Assembly: GCA_030562195.1 (NCBI GenBank)
Contig: CM060199.1
Span: 18,434,338-18,498,337, forward strand
DNA: 64,000 nt
Origin: Nipponacmea schrenckii
Lineage: Eukaryota > Mollusca > Gastropoda > Lottiidae
Direction: 5' to 3'
Below, one piece after another: positions 61,001 through 64,000 of this stretch. Each line of letters starts with the position of its first letter. Position 1 is the stretch's first letter. The position numbers were made by a program, and so were the translations under genes. Below the pieces are notes generated by a model, which was given only the letters and a program-made list of their open reading frames with translations, made no database searches and was not told the origin of the DNA.

Positions 61001-63055
61001 CATTGTAATTTTTTCATGACATCTTCAACTTGCTTATACCAGAATTGGTGTCGTAAGTCTTGATCATAGGGTTATAAATTGGCCTCTGTACCGCATCAGA
61101 TATTTCTTCTAGGCGGGAAATCTTATGATAACTCTATGGTCTTGATCAAGGTCGGCGTGTGAATGTCTGGTGAAACTTGAATATGTCATCTTTCCCCATC
61201 ATTCTAGTCAACCCTGAGGTAAATTTATATCAGGAAAAGGTTCAATGCTAAGAGATTTAGTTTAAAAACAAGCTGTTAAAAATTTGTTACCGATGTAAAA
61301 TTGTTGTAAACCGCATGTTTTATGTAGTCGGGTCGGGTCCAGATGACTTCCGTAAAATACAAATATTTCTCGTACATTCCAGGTGCTGTATTAGAAAGTA
61401 AAATAGGTGTAGCAGGCGATAGTGCTGGTGGTCAAATAGCAGCCAGTGTTTCTCATGTTATGTCAGGCCTTGATTTTCAGGTAGCTATATAACTTTGACC
61501 GAGCTCCGATCCGATCCATAACTGAGCTAAACCACTTGAGCAGCTCACTTCCCACAAAGAACAACAATTCGAACGATTCCCTCGCAAGACCTTCGAAATT
61601 TTACATTGTAAAAAAAATAACAAGCTTCTTTCATGAATTTATATATTATAAAATTATCATCCAAATGTATTTCAGATTCTGATATATCCAGTGTTAGATT
61701 TGAACTTTAGTCAGCCATCGATGACAGAATTTGAAAATGGTCCTGGATTAAAGAAACATCAGCTGGAATGGTAAGTTTTCTGTGGATATGCTCTCATTTC
61801 GTACTGAGAGAGTACAAATTCAAGTTTTGTCCTAACGGCTGCTCCTTGAAAAAACCTCTTGGTATTGATCTCTTACGGGTTGCCCGGGTCGAAAAAAGTT
61901 GGATAGATGACTTATTCTACACTTTTCTTTCATACGCCGACAGAGATTCAGTTCCAGAGTTCCAGTATATTTTTGTAAGCCATAACTAAGCCAATTTAAA
62001 GACTAACAGCATTAGAAGTAATTCCACTTTGCAAACCATGTTCTGTCATTGGAATAACATCGTTACTACTTAAGTATTAAATATTTAAATGTTTTCTAAA
62101 TCGGCCATTCTGTTTCAGGAGTTACAAACAGCTTTTGAATAAAGATGAAGAGAAAAATGACCCAATAGCTTCACCATTATTACGATCTGATTTTACAAAA
62201 CAACCTAAAACATTTCTTCTTATAGCACAGATAGATCCTCTGCGAGATGCTATATACGGTATGTAAAATTGTCTTATCATTGGAAATAAAGACAAATGTA
62301 CATTGCATTTCATGTACGTCGTTTCTACAAGTTCCGCCCCGTTCACGTCAATTATAGCAAATGTAAGCGTCGCTAAGAAAGCACTGTATAGACTATAATA
62401 CATCTTTTTCACTGTCATTCAGGCAGAAATATTTTAAGCTCAAACAGTTAGACACTCTATTTAGGCACAATCCTGTCTAATTATGCGCAGAGTTCATATG
62501 GGCAAATCCTTATAAGGGCAAACATGTACTTTCATTGAAACACATTTACATCACACACTGATATTCATCATGATGTCATTTCAGCACATAAATTAGGTAC
62601 ATATTTAATTAAATCTATATATTTACAGAATATAAACAGAAATTGAAAGAATGTGATATACCTGTAACAAGTTATTTAGTAAGAGGAGCTGTTCATGGTT
62701 TCTTCAAATATCAAGGTACACGTCCACTTACTTTTTGGCAACAGATCTTATCTTAATAGTGCTTCAATGGTATTATTGAAGGCATAGTCCTGGACAGTAG
62801 CCTATTTAGGAGGAAATTTATGAGCTATGGCTCGAGTATTGCCTAAAATATTCCAGGCTCCCTCTAAACCATATCTAGTTCCTCTTAAAAGACACGATTA
62901 TTAAGGGCAAAAATGAATTTCTTCCTTTTCTTTTTTATGCAGGTCATTACAAGAATTTATGTGATGAATCGTATCGGCAAGTGATAGAATTTGTCAAATC
63001 AATAGCTTATTGGGATGAGATAACATTAGGTGGACAGAAGAAAGTGGTCTTTTAA
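52051..63055 (+). CDS. Alpha/beta-hydrolase fold-3 esterase, paralogue B, with predicted signal peptide and long N-terminal extension
   Basis: Predicted serine esterase, sister of the gene at 42456-47616. Nine exons in phase: 52051-52229, 55960-57098, 58494-58626, 60812-60933, 61383-61480, 61676-61770, 62119-62258, 62629-62715, 62943-63055; 701 residues. Exon 1 encodes a hydrophobic start (MLKMFAVLLFQLVLVLIQ, then PSSQC), a likely signal peptide. Exon 2 carries a polar Ser/Asn-rich extension to about residue 363, then the domain homologous to paralogue A from M364 (MEVPEELKKFSHKY). HGGG is at 463-466, S538 in AGDSAGG, D628 in IDPLRD and H658 in AVHGFF. A KRR at 94-96 could be a protease site. 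Exon 1 is joined by phase and a strong donor only. An alternative is an internal start at M364, giving a 338-residue enzyme like paralogue A. Confidence 0.8.
53333..53370 (+). mobile_element. tRNA-like fragment in esterase B intron 1
   Basis: GGGTTGTAGCTCAGTTGGGT resembles the 5' half of a tRNA (acceptor strand plus A-box), but no matching T-arm or 3' acceptor strand follows. Probably a SINE head or tRNA pseudogene fragment. Confidence 0.3.
58992..59471 (-). mobile_element. TTAA-flanked MITE, copy 2 (in esterase B intron 3)
   Basis: The element 58996-59467 (472 bp) lies between TTAA duplications. Its right end, in reverse complement AGGGGCACAGTCTTGATTTG, matches the left end of the copy at 18406. 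The body is collinear in reverse along its full length with only scattered differences. No coding capacity. Confidence 0.8.
61040..61300 (+). mobile_element. Degenerate SINE copy in esterase B intron 4
   Basis: TTGATCAAGGTCGGCGTGTG, CTTGAATATGTCATC, CAATGCTAAGAGATTTAG and a decayed TTGTTACC end follow the order of the SINE at 38281-38575. Confidence 0.5.
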
Positions 63056-63218
63056 ATCCAACATATCTTGTAACACTGGTGAAGGAAAATTAACTCAGCT
63101 ACTAATGTATGCAGTATAATGAATGCAATAACATTTCAAGTGTATTAATATTGTGTTCATATTTCAAAGAAAACTTTCTTATTGTATTGTCATAATATAT
63201 TTTTTGTTTATATTTTTA

Positions 63219-63224
63219 AATAAA
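63219..63224 (+). terminator. Likely esterase B polyadenylation signal
   Basis: AATAAA about 165 bp after the stop codon at 63053-63055. Confidence 0.5.
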
Positions 63225-64000
63225 TTGTTGATTTTGTATTAAATTTAGTTGTTTTCTTAACAGCACATTTATTGTTTCACAAGTTCAGTCAATTAAAACA
63301 TTAATTCCAAAAATCCCAATCATTCCCCTGCTGCTTATTTTAAGTGTAAACATCAAAAAATATTGTAGACGACCGTGGTTTACCAGAAGTTTTAAAATTG
63401 ATAATCAAATTCACCTTGGAATCATAAGTTTGATTTTCAACATAAGTGTAGGGCCAAGCAAACTGATTTTTAAAGAAACATGAATCTGTAGCATCTATTG
63501 GGGGAAACAACAGCCCCAGACATAGACATACCTCGTGGGAGAAGGAGACCTATGCAATAATAATGAACTTCTTATTTAAACTTAAGATAGAATTCAAAAA
63601 ACAAAAAAAAGATCCATTCAATACTGTTTAATATTGTAATAAAGAGCTAAGCATACAAAATATAAGAGATATAGCAGTCGTAGTATTCAAAGATATTAAA
63701 CAGAAGAGTCAATATTTACACAGTTTTAGTTCTTTGACAGAAGGAACTAGAAGAACGTTACAAATAGAATAAAATAACAATAATGAATTGGCAGCCCTAA
63801 ATGATCAGGTCACCTAATAATTTCTTGAATATCTAATGTTATTTTAAACTGCTTAATATACCCATTAGGTCAACAAGGCGTTGATGTTAAGTATGGCATA
63901 ATCACTTCAAATATACTCTAAATCAGAAATGTATTTCTATTTCTGTGTATGCATTTGTGCCTTTTTATATAAGGTTTCCAGAAAATATGATGACTTTGAA
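63225..64000. other. Intergenic right edge, no recognised feature
   Basis: AT-rich, no open frame or repeat I can support. Confidence 0.5.

Overview
This is eukaryotic nuclear DNA, AT-rich, with intron-containing genes, GT-AG splice sites, AATAAA signals and many dispersed and tandem repeats. The gene set points to a marine invertebrate, most likely a lophotrochozoan and probably a mollusc. The strongest clue is a nuclear receptor with two DNA-binding domains, a class known from molluscs, flatworms and some arthropods. Species cannot be fixed from the sequence alone.

Layout. Positions 1-11976 (minus strand) hold the 5' twelve coding exons of a CENPF (centromere protein F) orthologue that runs off the left edge. 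Positions 14065-15396 (plus) hold a complete FAF2/UBXD8 gene with no intron in its coding region. Positions 15400-26280 are gene-poor and repeat-rich: Penelope-like retroelement remains, a TTAA-flanked MITE, hairpins and a long dispersed family with CCGGAAGT and AGGTCA motifs. Positions 26314-33506 (plus) are a nine-exon 2DBD nuclear receptor. Its AF-2 helix and stop codon lie inside the first unit of a 32-bp minisatellite. Positions 36829-38035 (plus) are CHAC2 (glutathione-specific gamma-glutamylcyclotransferase) in three exons. Positions 42456-47616 (minus) and 52051-63055 (plus) are two divergent, head-to-head alpha/beta-hydrolase esterase paralogues (HSL/AADAC-like, GDXG family). Six consecutive internal exons are identical in length between them. 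The plus copy has gained a predicted signal peptide and a disordered N-terminal extension of about 360 residues.

The genes do not form one pathway. They are neighbours: mitosis (CENPF), ER-associated degradation and lipid droplets (FAF2), transcription (2DBD-NR), glutathione turnover (CHAC2) and ester hydrolysis (two enzymes). The most unusual signal is at a smaller scale. Two minisatellites appear to have been seeded from functional gene sequence: the receptor's AF-2/stop codon, and the 3' splice site of esterase exon 5, which is repeated as six decoy acceptors in the intron.

Exon boundaries were worked out by hand from splice motifs, reading-frame phase and comparison between paralogues. 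No transcript or database evidence was available.
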